Shown in pieces: positions 1 through 9,613 of a stretch of DNA of 64,000 nt. Both the position numbers and the translations under genes were made by a program. The DNA lies in contig CAZWSL010000001.1 of assembly GCA_964636495.1 (NCBI GenBank), forward strand, positions 124,001 to 188,000, given 5' to 3'. The number at the start of each line of letters is the position of its first letter. Positions within the stretch are counted from its first letter, which is position 1. The notes under the pieces were generated by a model. The model saw only the letters and a program-made list of their open reading frames with translations. It did not search any database and was not told the DNA's origin. Source of the DNA: Desulfobacula sp964636495. GTDB lineage: Bacteria; Desulfobacterota; Desulfobacteria; Desulfobacterales; Desulfobacteraceae.

Positions 1-222
1 AAAGGCAAAGGCTGCAGGATCTGTTCAAAGACCGGATGGCTGGAAGTTTTAGGTTCTGGTATGGTTCATCCGGCGGTTTTTGAAAATGTTGGATATGACA
101 CCGACATATATACAGGTTTTGCCTTTGGTATGGGAATAGAACGTCTTGCCATGCTGAAGTTCGGTATAGATGATATAAGAAAATTTTTTGAAAATGATAT
201 CCGTTTTTTAAGGCAGTTTTGA
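1..222 (+). CDS. pheS: Phenylalanine--tRNA ligase alpha subunit, C-terminal end (5' partial)
   Basis: The frame is open from the first base and ends in TGA at 220-222, giving 73 codons of the C-terminus. The visible part holds 'GSGMVHP' and 'GFAFGMGIERLAMLKFGI', the class II synthetase motif 3 region of PheS, and the usual ending 'DIRKFFENDIRFLRQF'. The protein charges tRNA-Phe as an alpha2-beta2 heterotetramer with PheT. One base separates its stop from the pheT ATG, so the two are translationally coupled. The start lies upstream of the window. Confidence 0.96.
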   Translation, partial: KGKGCRICSKTGWLEVLGSGMVHPAVFENVGYDTDIYTGFAFGMGIERLAMLKFGIDDIRKFFENDIRFLRQF

Positions 223-223
223 T

Positions 224-2662
224 ATGAAAGTCAGTTTAAACTGGTTAAAAGAGTATGTACAAGTTGAGCTAGAACCTCCTGTAATTGCAGACAGATTGAC
301 TATGGCAGGTCTTGAAGTTGAAGCTGTGGAGCAGAGATATAACTATTTTGATGACGTGGTGGTTGCAAAAGTAATTGAAGTCAGGCAACACCCTAATGCA
401 GATAAACTGTCTGTCTGCAAGGTTGATACAGGAGGAGATGACCAGATTCAGATTGTCTGTGGTGCACCCAATGTGCATGAAGGCATGTTTGTACCATGTG
501 CGCTTCCAGGTGCTGTCCTCCCTGGAGACATTAAGATCAAAAAAGGCAAACTCAGGGGAGAGATCTCTGCAGGTATGCTCTGCAGCGCGGCTGAATTAAG
601 ACTTGATACTGACGCTGCAGGTATCATGGATCTTAAAGGAGAGTTTGTCCCGGGAACAAAACTTGACAAAGCATTAAATCTTTCAGATACGGTTTTTGAG
701 ATTGATCTGACTCCAAATCGACCTGATTGTCTTAATTATATTGGTGTGGCACGTGAAGTCGGCGCCTTTTGCGAACCAGAAAAAAAGGTGACTTTGCCAA
801 ATTTTACTTTTCCGAAAGATAAAAGAGATGATATTTCAATCCAGGATTATGTTTCAGTCAACATCATTGATCCAGATCTATGCCCCAGATATTCAGCTGC
901 TTTTTTAATTGATGTCAAGATTGGACCATCACCGTTCTGGCTTCAGGATAAACTTGAATCCATAGGGCTTGATCCAATTAATAATGTTGTTGACATCACA
1001 AATTTTGTTATGATGGAAACAGGCCAGCCCCTTCATGCTTTTGATTATGATAAGATTACAAATGGAGAAATTATTGTCAGAAGAGCTGGTAATGATAAAG
1101 CGTTTACAACACTTGACAGTAAAGATCATAAAATTGAGCCTGATATGCTGATGATCTGTGACGGGGGCGGTCCTGTTGCTCTTGCTGGAATCATGGGAGG
1201 AGAAAACTCTGAAATTTCTGACACAACAACCAGAGTCCTTCTGGAGAGTGCATATTTTAATCCGGTTTCAATCAGGAAAACTGCAAAAAAGACTGGTATT
1301 GCAACAGATGCTTCCCATAGATTTGAACGTGGAGCAGATCCCGAGGGAACGGTTAATGCATTAAACAGAGCTGTCTCTTTAATGACTCAAATCTGCGGTG
1401 CAAAAACGGCTGTTGATATTATAGACAACCACCCGATTCAATCAGATCCCCTAACAATTAACCTGAACGTTGATGCCCTTAATATCCGTCTTGGTACAAA
1501 ATTAAATAGTGATGAAATTAAACACATCCTTGAATCTGTGGACTTTGAAGCTGAAAAAATAGAGAGTGAAATTCTAAGGGTTGGTATACCCTCTTTCAGG
1601 GTGGATGTTACAAGACCTGAGGATCTTTCAGAGGAGATAGCAAGACTCTGGGGGTATAACAATATTGAAACAAGTTATCCTGTGATTGCTGCAAAAGGCA
1701 GGTTACTGGATAATAAAATTTCACTTCGGAAAAATATTCGGCAGATAATGACAGGATTCTCTTTTTTTGAAGTGATCAATTATAATTTTATCAATAAAGA
1801 TTCATGTGACCGGTTGAATCTATCTGACCAGGATCGAAAAAGAGATGTTGAAACCATTTTAAACCCAATTTCTGATCAGATGTCAGTTTTGAGAAGTTCA
1901 ATGGTTCCAGGTCTTCTTGATACAATGAAGAAAAATCTTTCCCTTCAGACAGACAGTGTAAAAATTTTTGAAATCGGTAAAGTATTCCTTGGTACTCAAA
2001 AAGGCTCTCTTCCTGAAGAGATAGAGATTGCTGCAGGTTTGATGACTGGCAGCAGGTCCGCTCAATCGTGGTATTCACAGAAAATTGATATTGATTTTTT
2101 TGATTTAAAAGGTGTGTTGGAAGGTTTTCTGTATGGGGTTGGAATACAAAATCTCAATTTTGAAAAGATAGGGAATAAAGATTTTCCTTATTACCAAAAC
2201 GGATTTGCAGCAGTGATTAAATCTGGAGATTCACAGATAGGTACTTTGGGTAGAATCAGTGCAAAGGTCCTAAAGAATTTTGCTCTGAAACAGGATGCCT
2301 TTGTCTTTGAACTCGACTTTAAATCCCTTCAGGCATTAATTCCAGAAAATATAACAGCAGAACCGTTGCCAAAATTTCCTTCTGTTTCAAGGGATATTAC
2401 AATTATTGTGGATAAATCAACTGCTGTCGGGTCTATCTTGAATCAGATGGAGAAAATTGCAGAGACACAATCCCTGATTGAACAGATTTCTTTTTTTGAT
2501 CTGTTTGAAGGAGATCCCCTTCCTGAAAATAAGAAATCGCTGTCCTTCAGGATTATTTACAGAGCAGCAAACAAAACCCTGAAAGAGAAAAATATTAAAA
2601 AACTGCATACAAATATCTCTAATACGATTATTGATAAGTTTAATGCAGATTTGCCAGAATAA
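224..2662 (+). CDS. pheT: Phenylalanine--tRNA ligase beta subunit
   Basis: This 812-residue protein has the full PheT layout. An N-terminal EMAP/OB tRNA-binding domain covers about residues 40-150, with 'VAKVIEVRQHPNADKLSVCKVD'-type sequence. The B3/B4 editing domain with 'NRPDCLNYIGVAREV' follows at about 165, then the B5 domain, the catalytic-like core, and a C-terminal ferredoxin-fold anticodon-binding domain ('FPSVSRDITIIV', about 720-812). It pairs with PheS to aminoacylate tRNA-Phe and to clear mischarged Tyr. The ATG at 224 follows the pheS stop after one base. Its length is normal for the family. Confidence 0.98.
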   Translation: MKVSLNWLKEYVQVELEPPVIADRLTMAGLEVEAVEQRYNYFDDVVVAKVIEVRQHPNADKLSVCKVDTGGDDQIQIVCGAPNVHEGMFVPCALPGAVLPGDIKIKKGKLRGEISAGMLCSAAELRLDTDAAGIMDLKGEFVPGTKLDKALNLSDTVFEIDLTPNRPDCLNYIGVAREVGAFCEPEKKVTLPNFTFPKDKRDDISIQDYVSVNIIDPDLCPRYSAAFLIDVKIGPSPFWLQDKLESIGLDPINNVVDITNFVMMETGQPLHAFDYDKITNGEIIVRRAGNDKAFTTLDSKDHKIEPDMLMICDGGGPVALAGIMGGENSEISDTTTRVLLESAYFNPVSIRKTAKKTGIATDASHRFERGADPEGTVNALNRAVSLMTQICGAKTAVDIIDNHPIQSDPLTINLNVDALNIRLGTKLNSDEIKHILESVDFEAEKIESEILRVGIPSFRVDVTRPEDLSEEIARLWGYNNIETSYPVIAAKGRLLDNKISLRKNIRQIMTGFSFFEVINYNFINKDSCDRLNLSDQDRKRDVETILNPISDQMSVLRSSMVPGLLDTMKKNLSLQTDSVKIFEIGKVFLGTQKGSLPEEIEIAAGLMTGSRSAQSWYSQKIDIDFFDLKGVLEGFLYGVGIQNLNFEKIGNKDFPYYQNGFAAVIKSGDSQIGTLGRISAKVLKNFALKQDAFVFELDFKSLQALIPENITAEPLPKFPSVSRDITIIVDKSTAVGSILNQMEKIAETQSLIEQISFFDLFEGDPLPENKKSLSFRIIYRAANKTLKEKNIKKLHTNISNTIIDKFNADLPE

Positions 2663-2701
2663 TTTGATATTTGTCATAACCTGCAGGTAGTAAATTATAA
2701 A

Positions 2702-2730
2702 TTGACAAATACGATACTCCTTGGTATTAT
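2702..2730 (+). promoter_or_regulatory. Sigma-70 promoter for tRNA-Gly
   Basis: A perfect -35 box TTGACA (2702-2707) and a -10 box TATTAT (2725-2730) are separated by exactly 17 bp. The predicted start of transcription is about 2737, a few bases before the mature tRNA 5' end at 2742. This is one of the clearest promoters in the window. Confidence 0.8.
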
Positions 2731-2741
2731 GACAGGCTAAT

Positions 2742-2817
2742 GCGGGCATAACTCAGCTGGTAGAGTGCAAGCTTCCCAAGCTTGATGTCGCGAGTTCGAG
2801 TCTCGTTGCCCGCTCCA
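2742..2817 (+). tRNA. tRNA-Gly (anticodon CCC)
   Basis: The acceptor arm GCGGGCA (2742-2748) pairs with TGCCCGC (2807-2813), followed by a discriminator T and an encoded CCA (2815-2817). The anticodon stem CAAGC/GCTTG encloses the 7-nt loop TTCCCAA, which gives anticodon CCC for Gly codon GGG. The T arm carries GTTCGAGTC. The total is 76 nt. Although tRNA genes are common integration sites, no integrase or att-like duplication was seen nearby. Confidence 0.96.
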
Positions 2818-2928
2818 GTTAAAGCAGTGGAGTTAACTGAGGCGTGGTAGATTAGTTCCATTGATGTAGATTAAATAGATCTTTAACTCTGAAATCAGGG
2901 GCATAGATTTTATTAAAGTTGTAGTAGG

Positions 2929-2949
2929 AACGGGCATCTGCCCGTTTTT
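2929..2949 (+). terminator. Rho-independent terminator after the tRNA region
   Basis: AACGGGC (from 2929) and GCCCGTT are complementary around a short ATCT loop, and a run of T follows (to 2949). It would end the tRNA-Gly transcript before rimP. It might also act as a leader attenuator for the rimP-nusA-infB operon, whose own promoter I could not place. Confidence 0.65.
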
Positions 2950-2994
2950 GTATTTAAGGACCTAAAAAGATATATAAGTAAAGCTAAATAACAG

Positions 2995-3483
2995 GTGTCA
3001 GATAGAGAAAAATATAATAAAAAGCTGATTGACAGGATCAGAGAGGTTGCTGAACCGCTATGCCGATCTGAACATTTTGATCTTGTTGACCTGAAACTGG
3101 TCACTGTCAATAGGGAAGCCACAATCAGGCTTTATATTGATAAAACTGGTGGGATAACATTAGAAGATTGTGTATCCATCAACAATCAGCTTGGTGATTT
3201 AATTGATATTCAAATTGAAAATATCGGAAGCTACAGGCTTGAGGTGTCTTCTCCAGGGCCAAACAGGCCTTTGAATAAAAAAGATGATTTTTATCGTTTC
3301 AGAGGTGAAAGAGTAAGAATCTGGACAAATGAGTTGATTGAAAATCAAAAAAAATTTACAGGAATTCTTGAACAAGTATATAATGGTTCAGTTGTGATTT
3401 CAATTGACAGAAAAAAACTTGAGATATCAGATCATGTGATCAGCAGGGCAAAGCTAGCAGGTCACCAGAATGGAGAACAATAG
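2995..3483 (+). CDS. rimP: Ribosome maturation factor RimP
   Basis: The 162-residue protein has the RimP two-domain pattern: an N-terminal alpha/beta domain with 'PLCRSEHFDLVDLKLV' and 'LRLYIDKTGGITLEDC'-like sequence, then 'LEVSSPGPNRPLNKKDDF', the family's most conserved stretch, and a C-terminal SH3-like domain. It acts in late assembly of the 30S subunit. The start is GTG at 2995 with only a weak ribosome binding site. The stop at 3481-3483 is three bases before nusA. It is the first gene of the classic rimP-nusA-infB operon. Confidence 0.95.
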   Translation: MSDREKYNKKLIDRIREVAEPLCRSEHFDLVDLKLVTVNREATIRLYIDKTGGITLEDCVSINNQLGDLIDIQIENIGSYRLEVSSPGPNRPLNKKDDFYRFRGERVRIWTNELIENQKKFTGILEQVYNGSVVISIDRKKLEISDHVISRAKLAGHQNGEQ

Positions 3484-3486
3484 AGG

Positions 3487-4827
3487 ATGTTTATCACAGA
3501 TATTAAAAGAGTTATAGATCAGGTGGGCCGTGAAAAAGGTATTGATACAGAAGTTCTCATTAATACCTTGAAAGAGGCTATAATTTCAGCAGCCAGAAAA
3601 AAAATTGGAGCCAGGGCTGATATCGAGGTTCATTATGAAAGTAAGAGTGGTGAGATAGAAGTTTTCCATTTTAAAGAAGTCGTAGAAGAAGTTGAATATC
3701 CAGACAGCGAGTTAACTCTTGAAGAGGGATATGAATATGACCCTGAGTGTGAGATCGGAGACAGTCTTGGTATCAGGATAGATACAGAAGAGTTTGGTCG
3801 AATTGCAGCACAATCTGCCAAGCAGGTTATTATTCAAAAAATGAGAGAAGCAGAGAGAAATGCGGTTTATGAAAATTTTATCCATAAAAAAGGAAAAATC
3901 ATCAATGGTATTGTTCAACGCTTTGACAGAGGCAGTATTATTGTAAACCTGGGACAGGCTGAAGCAGTTTTAAGGCCAAGAGACCAGATGCCGAGGGAGA
4001 ACTATAAAAGAGGTGACAGGATAAGAGCATATGTTCTGGATGTACTGGAAGAATCAAAAGGTGCACAGATCATTTTATCAAGAACTCATCCAGATTTCCT
4101 GATTGAATTGTTTAAGACTGAAGTTCCCGAAGTCTCGGAAGGAATTGTAACTTTACGTGGCGCTGCAAGGGTTCCGGGAATAAGGGCCAAGATTGCGGTC
4201 TCTTCCATAGACTCTGATGTAGATCCGGTCGGGGCATGTGTCGGGATGAAGGGTAACAGGGTGCAAAGCATTGTTCAGGAACTTCGCGGTGAAAAAATTG
4301 ATATTGTGCAGTGGAGCCCTGACATTGCCCGATTTGTATGCAACGCTCTCTCTCCTGCTGAGATAGCAAGGGTGATCATTGATGAAGATAACCAATCCAT
4401 GGAAGTTATTGTCAATGATGAATTTTTGTCAATCGCCATAGGCAAGGGTGGTCAGAATGTTTCTCTTGCCTGTGAAATAACAGGATGGCATCTGGAAGTA
4501 ACCAGCGAGGAAGAGTACAGTCGTGAAGTGAAACAAGGTTATGAAAGCTTGATGAGATTGACCGATGTCGGACTCACCCTTGCAGAAATTCTTTTTAAAG
4601 GCGGATATGCTTCCCTTGTTGATATATCGCTGGCAGAGGCAGAAGATATCGTTTCAATAAGTGACCTTGATTACTCCAGAGCAGAAGAGTTAATAGGTGA
4701 AGCTAAAACAATTTTAAAAAAAGATGAAGAGAGCAGATTTCAAGAGCAGGAGAAACAGTCTGTTGAAAAAACAGATGAAGAGGATGCACAGGAAGACCTG
4801 GAAGTTGTAGAAAATAAAGATAATTAA
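3487..4827 (+). CDS. nusA: Transcription termination/antitermination factor NusA
   Basis: The 446-residue protein contains, in order, the RNA-polymerase-binding N-terminal domain (about 1-125), an S1 domain (about 135-200, 'KGKIINGIVQRFDRGSIIVNLG'), KH1 with 'VGACVGMKGNRVQSIVQEL' (about 245) and KH2 with 'SIAIGKGGQNVSLACEITGW' (about 312). A single C-terminal helix-hairpin-helix-like repeat ('ILFKGGYASLVDISLAEAE') and an acidic Glu-rich tail follow. NusA controls pausing and termination by RNA polymerase. The ATG at 3487 lies directly after the rimP stop. No ylxR-type gene sits between nusA and infB, unlike in many bacteria. Confidence 0.97.
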   Translation: MFITDIKRVIDQVGREKGIDTEVLINTLKEAIISAARKKIGARADIEVHYESKSGEIEVFHFKEVVEEVEYPDSELTLEEGYEYDPECEIGDSLGIRIDTEEFGRIAAQSAKQVIIQKMREAERNAVYENFIHKKGKIINGIVQRFDRGSIIVNLGQAEAVLRPRDQMPRENYKRGDRIRAYVLDVLEESKGAQIILSRTHPDFLIELFKTEVPEVSEGIVTLRGAARVPGIRAKIAVSSIDSDVDPVGACVGMKGNRVQSIVQELRGEKIDIVQWSPDIARFVCNALSPAEIARVIIDEDNQSMEVIVNDEFLSIAIGKGGQNVSLACEITGWHLEVTSEEEYSREVKQGYESLMRLTDVGLTLAEILFKGGYASLVDISLAEAEDIVSISDLDYSRAEELIGEAKTILKKDEESRFQEQEKQSVEKTDEEDAQEDLEVVENKDN

Positions 4828-4891
4828 TGCAGAAGTGATATAAGACTTAAAGTGCAGGAAAAAATAAAAAGTATTATCCGGGGGCAAATAA

Positions 4892-7855
4892 ATGGCGAAG
4901 ATCAGAGTATATGAATTAGCTAAAGATCTGAATATGACGAACAAAGCGCTTCTAAATAAGATGAGAGAGATGAAGATTGAAGTTAAAAGCCATATGAGTT
5001 CTCTAAAAGACAGTGATATTGCTAAAATTAAAAAAGACTTTTTTGGAAAAAGCAGGAAAAGGAGCGAAGTCAAGATTAAACCTTCTGTCATACGCAGACG
5101 GAAAAAGTCTGTTAAAAAGACAGTTGAATCTGTAAGTGAGCAGAAAACAGAGTTGCCAGAAGAAAAACCATCTGTAGAAGAGGATATCTCAGCCAGGGCT
5201 AAAACTGTAAAAGTAGAAGAGAAAGCCGTATCTTCTGCTCTGAAGATTTCAGATGTTAAGAAAGAAGAGGTCAGAAGTACAGAAACGCCTGCAAAAGTAA
5301 AAGAGGAAAAAAAAGAAAAACCACCTGCATCCAAAGTGGTAATTCCAAAAATAAAGAAAAAGAAAATAGCAACTCCTGCTAAAATTATCAGACCAGCAGT
5401 ATCTGAAAAAACAGATATTGAAGCTGAATCAAAACCAGAAGTAAAAAGACCTGTCAAGATTGATGAAAAAAAGAGAAAAATAGAAACAGAAACCATTCAT
5501 CCGGAAATTCCAAGAAAAGAAGAGGAAAAAAGAGCAAAAAAAGAGTCAGCTCCAGAAAAACAGGAGAAAGAATCTTCAGCAAAGGATGAAGTGATAGATA
5601 AGGTTACAAAATCTGAAGATAATAAAGAGAGAGAAAAAAAACTAAAGAAGAAGAAAAAATCAGTAGCCGCAAAAATTGTGAAAATTGCAGACCCTTCAGT
5701 CCTTGAAAATTTGAAAAAAGCAAAATCAGGAGAAACCAGAAAAAAAGGTAAACCGCCTGCTGCCAAATCAGATATCAAGAGAACACCACCCAGAAAGAGT
5801 GACTATGTGAAGCCTTCTTCGCCTCTTACGGTTGATACTGCTTCTTTTTCCACTGAATCTCCTGTATTGGAAGATGATAAACGGAATAGAGATTTAAGAA
5901 AATCCGGGTTTGATAAAACAGGCTTTGCAAGTGATAAACCTTTTGGAAAAAGGAAAAAACGCAAGAAAAAATCTGTTATTGAAGGTGATGCGCTCTATAA
6001 AGGCGGCCGGGGTAGAAAGAAACGGGGGAAAAAGGATCAAAAGGGCAAAAAAAGCAGTTTCCAGCAGACTCAGATTACGACACCAAAGGCCATTAAAAGG
6101 CGGATTAAAATTGATGAGGCCATTGAGCTTGCAGAACTGGCAAAACGGATGGGAATAAAAGCCAATGAGATGATTGCAAAATTAATGACAATGGGTGTCA
6201 TGGCAACTGTGAATCAGACAATTGATTTTGATACAGCAGTACTGGTTGCAACAGAGTTTAATTTTGAAGTTGAAAAAGCCTCCTTTGAAGAGGAAACTCT
6301 CCTTGATATTGTAAATGATGACGATAGTGAAGACAAGCTGGTTGAAAGAGCACCGGTTGTCACAATAATGGGGCATGTCGACCATGGTAAAACCTCACTT
6401 CTTGATGTCATAAGAGAATCTAAGATTACAAGTGGAGAAGCGGGTGGAATTACCCAGCATATTGGTGCGTATAATGTTGTAACGCCAAATGGAGGGTGTA
6501 TTACTTTCCTTGATACCCCGGGTCATGCCGCGTTTACTGCAATGCGGGCAAGGGGCGCCAGTGTTACGGATATTGTAATCCTTGTTGTTGCAGCAGATGA
6601 TGGTGTTATGCCGCAGACAAAAGAGGCAATAAACCATTCAAAGGCTGCAGGCGTACCCGTTGTTGTTGCTGTTAATAAAATGGATAAGGAAGGTGCTGAT
6701 CCTGATAGAGTTATGCGCGAACTTTCTGAATTTGACCTGCTGGCGGAAGAGTGGGGTGGAGATACTATTTTTGTAAAAGTATCTGCCAAGACAGGAGAGG
6801 GAATTGACGAACTTCTGGAGATGATTCTCCTGCAGTCTGAAGTACTGGAACTGAAAGCAAATCCAGATAAAAAAGCCTCCGGCTATGTGGTTGAATCCCG
6901 CCTGGATACAGGCAGGGGGGCAGTGGCAACCGTACTTGTGAAGCAGGGAACTTTATCAGATGGAGATTCCATTGTCTGTGGACTATACTCCGGCCGCATA
7001 AGAGTAATGATTGACGATGCCGGTAATAAAATTGAAACTGCAGGCCCGAGTACCCCGGCTGAAATAGTTGGATTAAACGGCGTACCTGATGCAGGTGATG
7101 AATTTATTTCCGTTGCTTCAGACAAGGATGCAAAACTGATTGCCGGTCACAGAATGCAGAAACAGAGGGCAAAGGAGCTGGCTAAGAAAAGCCGTGCTAA
7201 CCTGGAAAAAATGTTTGAAAATCTTGGTGCTGCTGAAATTAAAGAGCTCAAGCTTATTGTTAAAGCAGATGTTCAAGGATCCATTGAAGCATTGAATGAC
7301 TCTTTAAAAGATCTTGCCAAAGATGAGGTTGATGTAAAAATTGTTCATTCAGGAACCGGTACTATTAATGATTCAGATATTGCCCTTGCTGCAGTGTCAA
7401 ACGCTATTATTATTGGTTTTAATGTAAGACCTACACCCCAGATCAGAACTCTTGCAAAAGAGGAGAATGTAGATATGCGGTTTTATGATATCATTTATGA
7501 TGTCATAAATGATATTAAATCTGCTCTGGAAGGAATGATGCCTTCAACATTTCATGAGATTATCATCGGTCAGGCAGATGTCCGTGATACTTTTGTAATT
7601 CCTAAAATGGGTACAATTGCAGGCTGTCAGATTTCACAGGGAAAGGTTGTCCGCGGGAAAAATGTGAGACTCCTGAGGGATGGTGTTATTAAAAGGGACA
7701 CACAGATTTCATCTCTGCGACGGTTCAAAGATGATGTCAAAGAGGTCGAACAGGGCTTTGAGTGTGGTATTGGTCTGGAGAAATTTAATGATATCAAAAT
7801 TGGTGATGTTATTGAGTGTTATGAAGTTGAAGAGAGAAAATATCAGGGTGATTAA
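4892..7855 (+). CDS. infB: Translation initiation factor IF-2
   Basis: This large IF-2 has 987 residues. An IF2_N domain occupies about 1-52. It is followed by some 350 residues of lysine/glutamate/proline-rich low-complexity sequence, then a second IF2_N domain (about 410-465). The G domain has the P-loop GHVDHGKT at 494-501, with DTPGHAAFT and NKMD after it, and then come the beta-barrel and C-terminal fMet-tRNA-binding domains. It brings initiator tRNA to the 30S subunit and promotes subunit joining with GTP. The ATG follows a GGGGGC-type site at about 4879. The charged linker makes it longer than typical. Confidence 0.98.
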   Translation: MAKIRVYELAKDLNMTNKALLNKMREMKIEVKSHMSSLKDSDIAKIKKDFFGKSRKRSEVKIKPSVIRRRKKSVKKTVESVSEQKTELPEEKPSVEEDISARAKTVKVEEKAVSSALKISDVKKEEVRSTETPAKVKEEKKEKPPASKVVIPKIKKKKIATPAKIIRPAVSEKTDIEAESKPEVKRPVKIDEKKRKIETETIHPEIPRKEEEKRAKKESAPEKQEKESSAKDEVIDKVTKSEDNKEREKKLKKKKKSVAAKIVKIADPSVLENLKKAKSGETRKKGKPPAAKSDIKRTPPRKSDYVKPSSPLTVDTASFSTESPVLEDDKRNRDLRKSGFDKTGFASDKPFGKRKKRKKKSVIEGDALYKGGRGRKKRGKKDQKGKKSSFQQTQITTPKAIKRRIKIDEAIELAELAKRMGIKANEMIAKLMTMGVMATVNQTIDFDTAVLVATEFNFEVEKASFEEETLLDIVNDDDSEDKLVERAPVVTIMGHVDHGKTSLLDVIRESKITSGEAGGITQHIGAYNVVTPNGGCITFLDTPGHAAFTAMRARGASVTDIVILVVAADDGVMPQTKEAINHSKAAGVPVVVAVNKMDKEGADPDRVMRELSEFDLLAEEWGGDTIFVKVSAKTGEGIDELLEMILLQSEVLELKANPDKKASGYVVESRLDTGRGAVATVLVKQGTLSDGDSIVCGLYSGRIRVMIDDAGNKIETAGPSTPAEIVGLNGVPDAGDEFISVASDKDAKLIAGHRMQKQRAKELAKKSRANLEKMFENLGAAEIKELKLIVKADVQGSIEALNDSLKDLAKDEVDVKIVHSGTGTINDSDIALAAVSNAIIIGFNVRPTPQIRTLAKEENVDMRFYDIIYDVINDIKSALEGMMPSTFHEIIIGQADVRDTFVIPKMGTIAGCQISQGKVVRGKNVRLLRDGVIKRDTQISSLRRFKDDVKEVEQGFECGIGLEKFNDIKIGDVIECYEVEERKYQGD

Positions 7856-7861
7856 AAAAAA

Positions 7862-8218
7862 ATGAAACCCTATGCCCGTGCCGAGAGAATCAGTATAAAA
7901 ATTCAACATGCAATTACTGAACTTTTAAGTAAGAAATTGCAGGATCCAAGAGTTGAAATGGCAACTGTAAGCAGTGTTAAGATGACTTCAGACCTTAGAG
8001 TCGCATATGTTTATATTACTGTTTTTGGAGATAACGATAGAAAATCCAAAGCATTGGATGGATTTAGAAAATCCAAAGGCTTTATGAAAAAAAAGATAGC
8101 TCCTGAATTAGGCCTGAAATATATGCCTGATTTGAAATTTGTCTATGATGACTCCTTTGATAAGGCAGCTAAAATGGATGAATTGATTCAATCTGCTGTT
8201 ACAGAAATATCTGATTAG
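7862..8218 (+). CDS. rbfA: 30S ribosome-binding factor RbfA
   Basis: The 118-residue KH-type protein matches RbfA: 'ARAERISIKIQHAITELLSKKLQDPRV' at the N-terminus, 'VSSVKMTSDLRVAYVYITVFG' in the middle, and 'MPDLKFVYDDSFDKAAKMDELI' near the end. It helps mature 16S rRNA and the 30S subunit, notably under cold conditions. It starts six bases after the infB stop, in the same operon. The DHH-family nanoRNase (nrnA) gene often found between rbfA and truB is absent here. Confidence 0.95.
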   Translation: MKPYARAERISIKIQHAITELLSKKLQDPRVEMATVSSVKMTSDLRVAYVYITVFGDNDRKSKALDGFRKSKGFMKKKIAPELGLKYMPDLKFVYDDSFDKAAKMDELIQSAVTEISD

Positions 8219-8277
8219 TTATAGCTTTACAGCCTGATGGACAGCTGCATGACTATCATCTGTCAAATAGAAACAAT

Positions 8278-9183
8278 ATGAAAAGCGGTATTATCGCAAT
8301 AAACAAACCAGAAGGTATCTCTTCTGCACGGGTTGTATCACGGGTTAAAAAAAAACTTGGAGCAAAGAAAGCAGGTCATACAGGAACCCTTGACCCTTTT
8401 GCAACGGGTTTGCTCCTTTGTACGGTAAACAAGGGAACAAGGATATCTCAATTTTTTCTTAAAGGTAATAAAAAATATATTGCACAGGTCTGCCTGGGCA
8501 GTGAAACAGACACCTGTGATTTGACCGGCAGGATAATTTTTTCATCCTCCAAGGAGATAATGGAGAGCCTTACAGCAGAGACCGTAAAAAAGACTATAGA
8601 CTCATTTATAGGTATTCAGGAACAAGTGCCGCCTTTTTATTCTGCTCTGAAGCATAAGGGACAGCCTCTGTACAAATTTGCCCGTCGTGGTGAAAATATT
8701 AAAAAACCACCCCGTGTAATAGAAATATTTGATTTAAAAATAAAACATATCAATCTGCCATATTTTGATATTGAAATTTATTGTTCAGCCGGGACATACA
8801 TAAGAAGTCTTGCTCTTGATATAGGGAGAAAAATGGGATGCGGTGGGCATTTGTCTAAACTCTGCAGAATTGAGTCCAGCCAGTTTAAGGTTGAACAGGC
8901 AGTTACACTTTCTGAGTTTGAATCCCTTGACGATATCACTGCTCAAAAAAGAATTATGCCGTTATCAGAGTGCCTGAATTTTATACCCAAGATTGTTGTA
9001 AACAGTGCAATTGCCGGTAAAATTAAATTCGGGCAGAAAATTATAGCTGATGAGATTGGCAGATCAGTTGCAGAGCCAGGTCATCCCATCAGGATAGTTG
9101 ATAACAACAATGAGCTTCTTGCCATAGTTCAACTGGATGCAAATATGCACAACTATAATTACACTTGCGTTTTTACAGGGTAA
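8278..9183 (+). CDS. truB: tRNA pseudouridine-55 synthase
   Basis: The 301-residue protein starts with the TruB signature 'IIAINKPEGISSARVV'. The catalytic aspartate is Asp39 in 'HTGTLDPFATGLL'. 'PPFYSALKHKGQPLYKFARRG' and 'SAGTYIRSLALDIG' are further family blocks, and a PUA-like C-terminal domain ends the protein. It isomerises U55 in the T loop of tRNAs. The ATG at 8278 is 59 bases after rbfA, still inside the translation operon. Confidence 0.96.
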   Translation: MKSGIIAINKPEGISSARVVSRVKKKLGAKKAGHTGTLDPFATGLLLCTVNKGTRISQFFLKGNKKYIAQVCLGSETDTCDLTGRIIFSSSKEIMESLTAETVKKTIDSFIGIQEQVPPFYSALKHKGQPLYKFARRGENIKKPPRVIEIFDLKIKHINLPYFDIEIYCSAGTYIRSLALDIGRKMGCGGHLSKLCRIESSQFKVEQAVTLSEFESLDDITAQKRIMPLSECLNFIPKIVVNSAIAGKIKFGQKIIADEIGRSVAEPGHPIRIVDNNNELLAIVQLDANMHNYNYTCVFTG

Positions 9184-9213
9184 TTGATATATTAACTGAC
9201 TGTTTTTTTATAG

Positions 9214-9222
9214 TGGTATAAT
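9214..9222 (+). promoter_or_regulatory. Extended -10 promoter candidate upstream of rpsO
   Basis: TGGTATAAT at 9214-9222 is a perfect extended -10 element (TGn plus consensus TATAAT). The -35 region is weak (CTGACT with 15 bp spacing or TTAACT with 19 bp), which extended -10 promoters tolerate. It would give rpsO-pnp a transcript of its own within the larger operon. Confidence 0.5.
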
Positions 9223-9332
9223 GTTCTGTTTTCTATTTCTTTTTCTGAATGGAATATTGGATAAGAAATGATAAAAAATCAGAACATTGGAAATACCATT
9301 TTTTTATTTATTCCAGATAAAGGAGTTGTAAA

Positions 9333-9602
9333 GTGGTTTTATTAGCAGAAAATAAAGAAGAGATGATTGAAAAATTCAAGCTTCATGATTCTGATACAGG
9401 TTCACCAGAGGTTCAGGTTGCGATTTTAACCCATCGTATTTCATACCTTACAGAACATCTTAAAGAGCACAAGAAAGATCATCATTCGAGACGGGGGTTG
9501 CTGATTCTTGTTGGAAGACGGAGGAGCCTTCTTGATTATCTTAAGAAAAAAGATATTAACAGATATCGAACTTTGATCGAACAGCTCGGTCTTAGACGAT
9601 AG
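9333..9602 (+). CDS. rpsO: 30S ribosomal protein S15
   Basis: This 89-residue protein is the exact usual length of S15. It carries the family blocks 'HDSDTGSPEVQVAILTHRI' (about 19-37) and 'HKKDHHSRRGLLILVGRRR' (about 49-67). It binds 16S rRNA at the central domain junction and makes the B4 bridge. It starts at GTG 9333 behind AAGGAG (9320-9325). Order before pnp is the widely conserved rpsO-pnp arrangement. Confidence 0.97.
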   Translation: MVLLAENKEEMIEKFKLHDSDTGSPEVQVAILTHRISYLTEHLKEHKKDHHSRRGLLILVGRRRSLLDYLKKKDINRYRTLIEQLGLRR

Positions 9603-9613
9603 ATATGGTACAG

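Noticed and set aside
2742..2994. tRNA-Gly as an attachment site for a mobile element
   Set aside because: No integrase, no duplicated tRNA end and only core genes on both sides.
4714..5496. Long minus-strand ORF of 260 codons
   Set aside because: It is antisense to the lysine/glutamate-rich linker of IF-2. The Phe/Ser-rich translation is the expected reverse of that composition.
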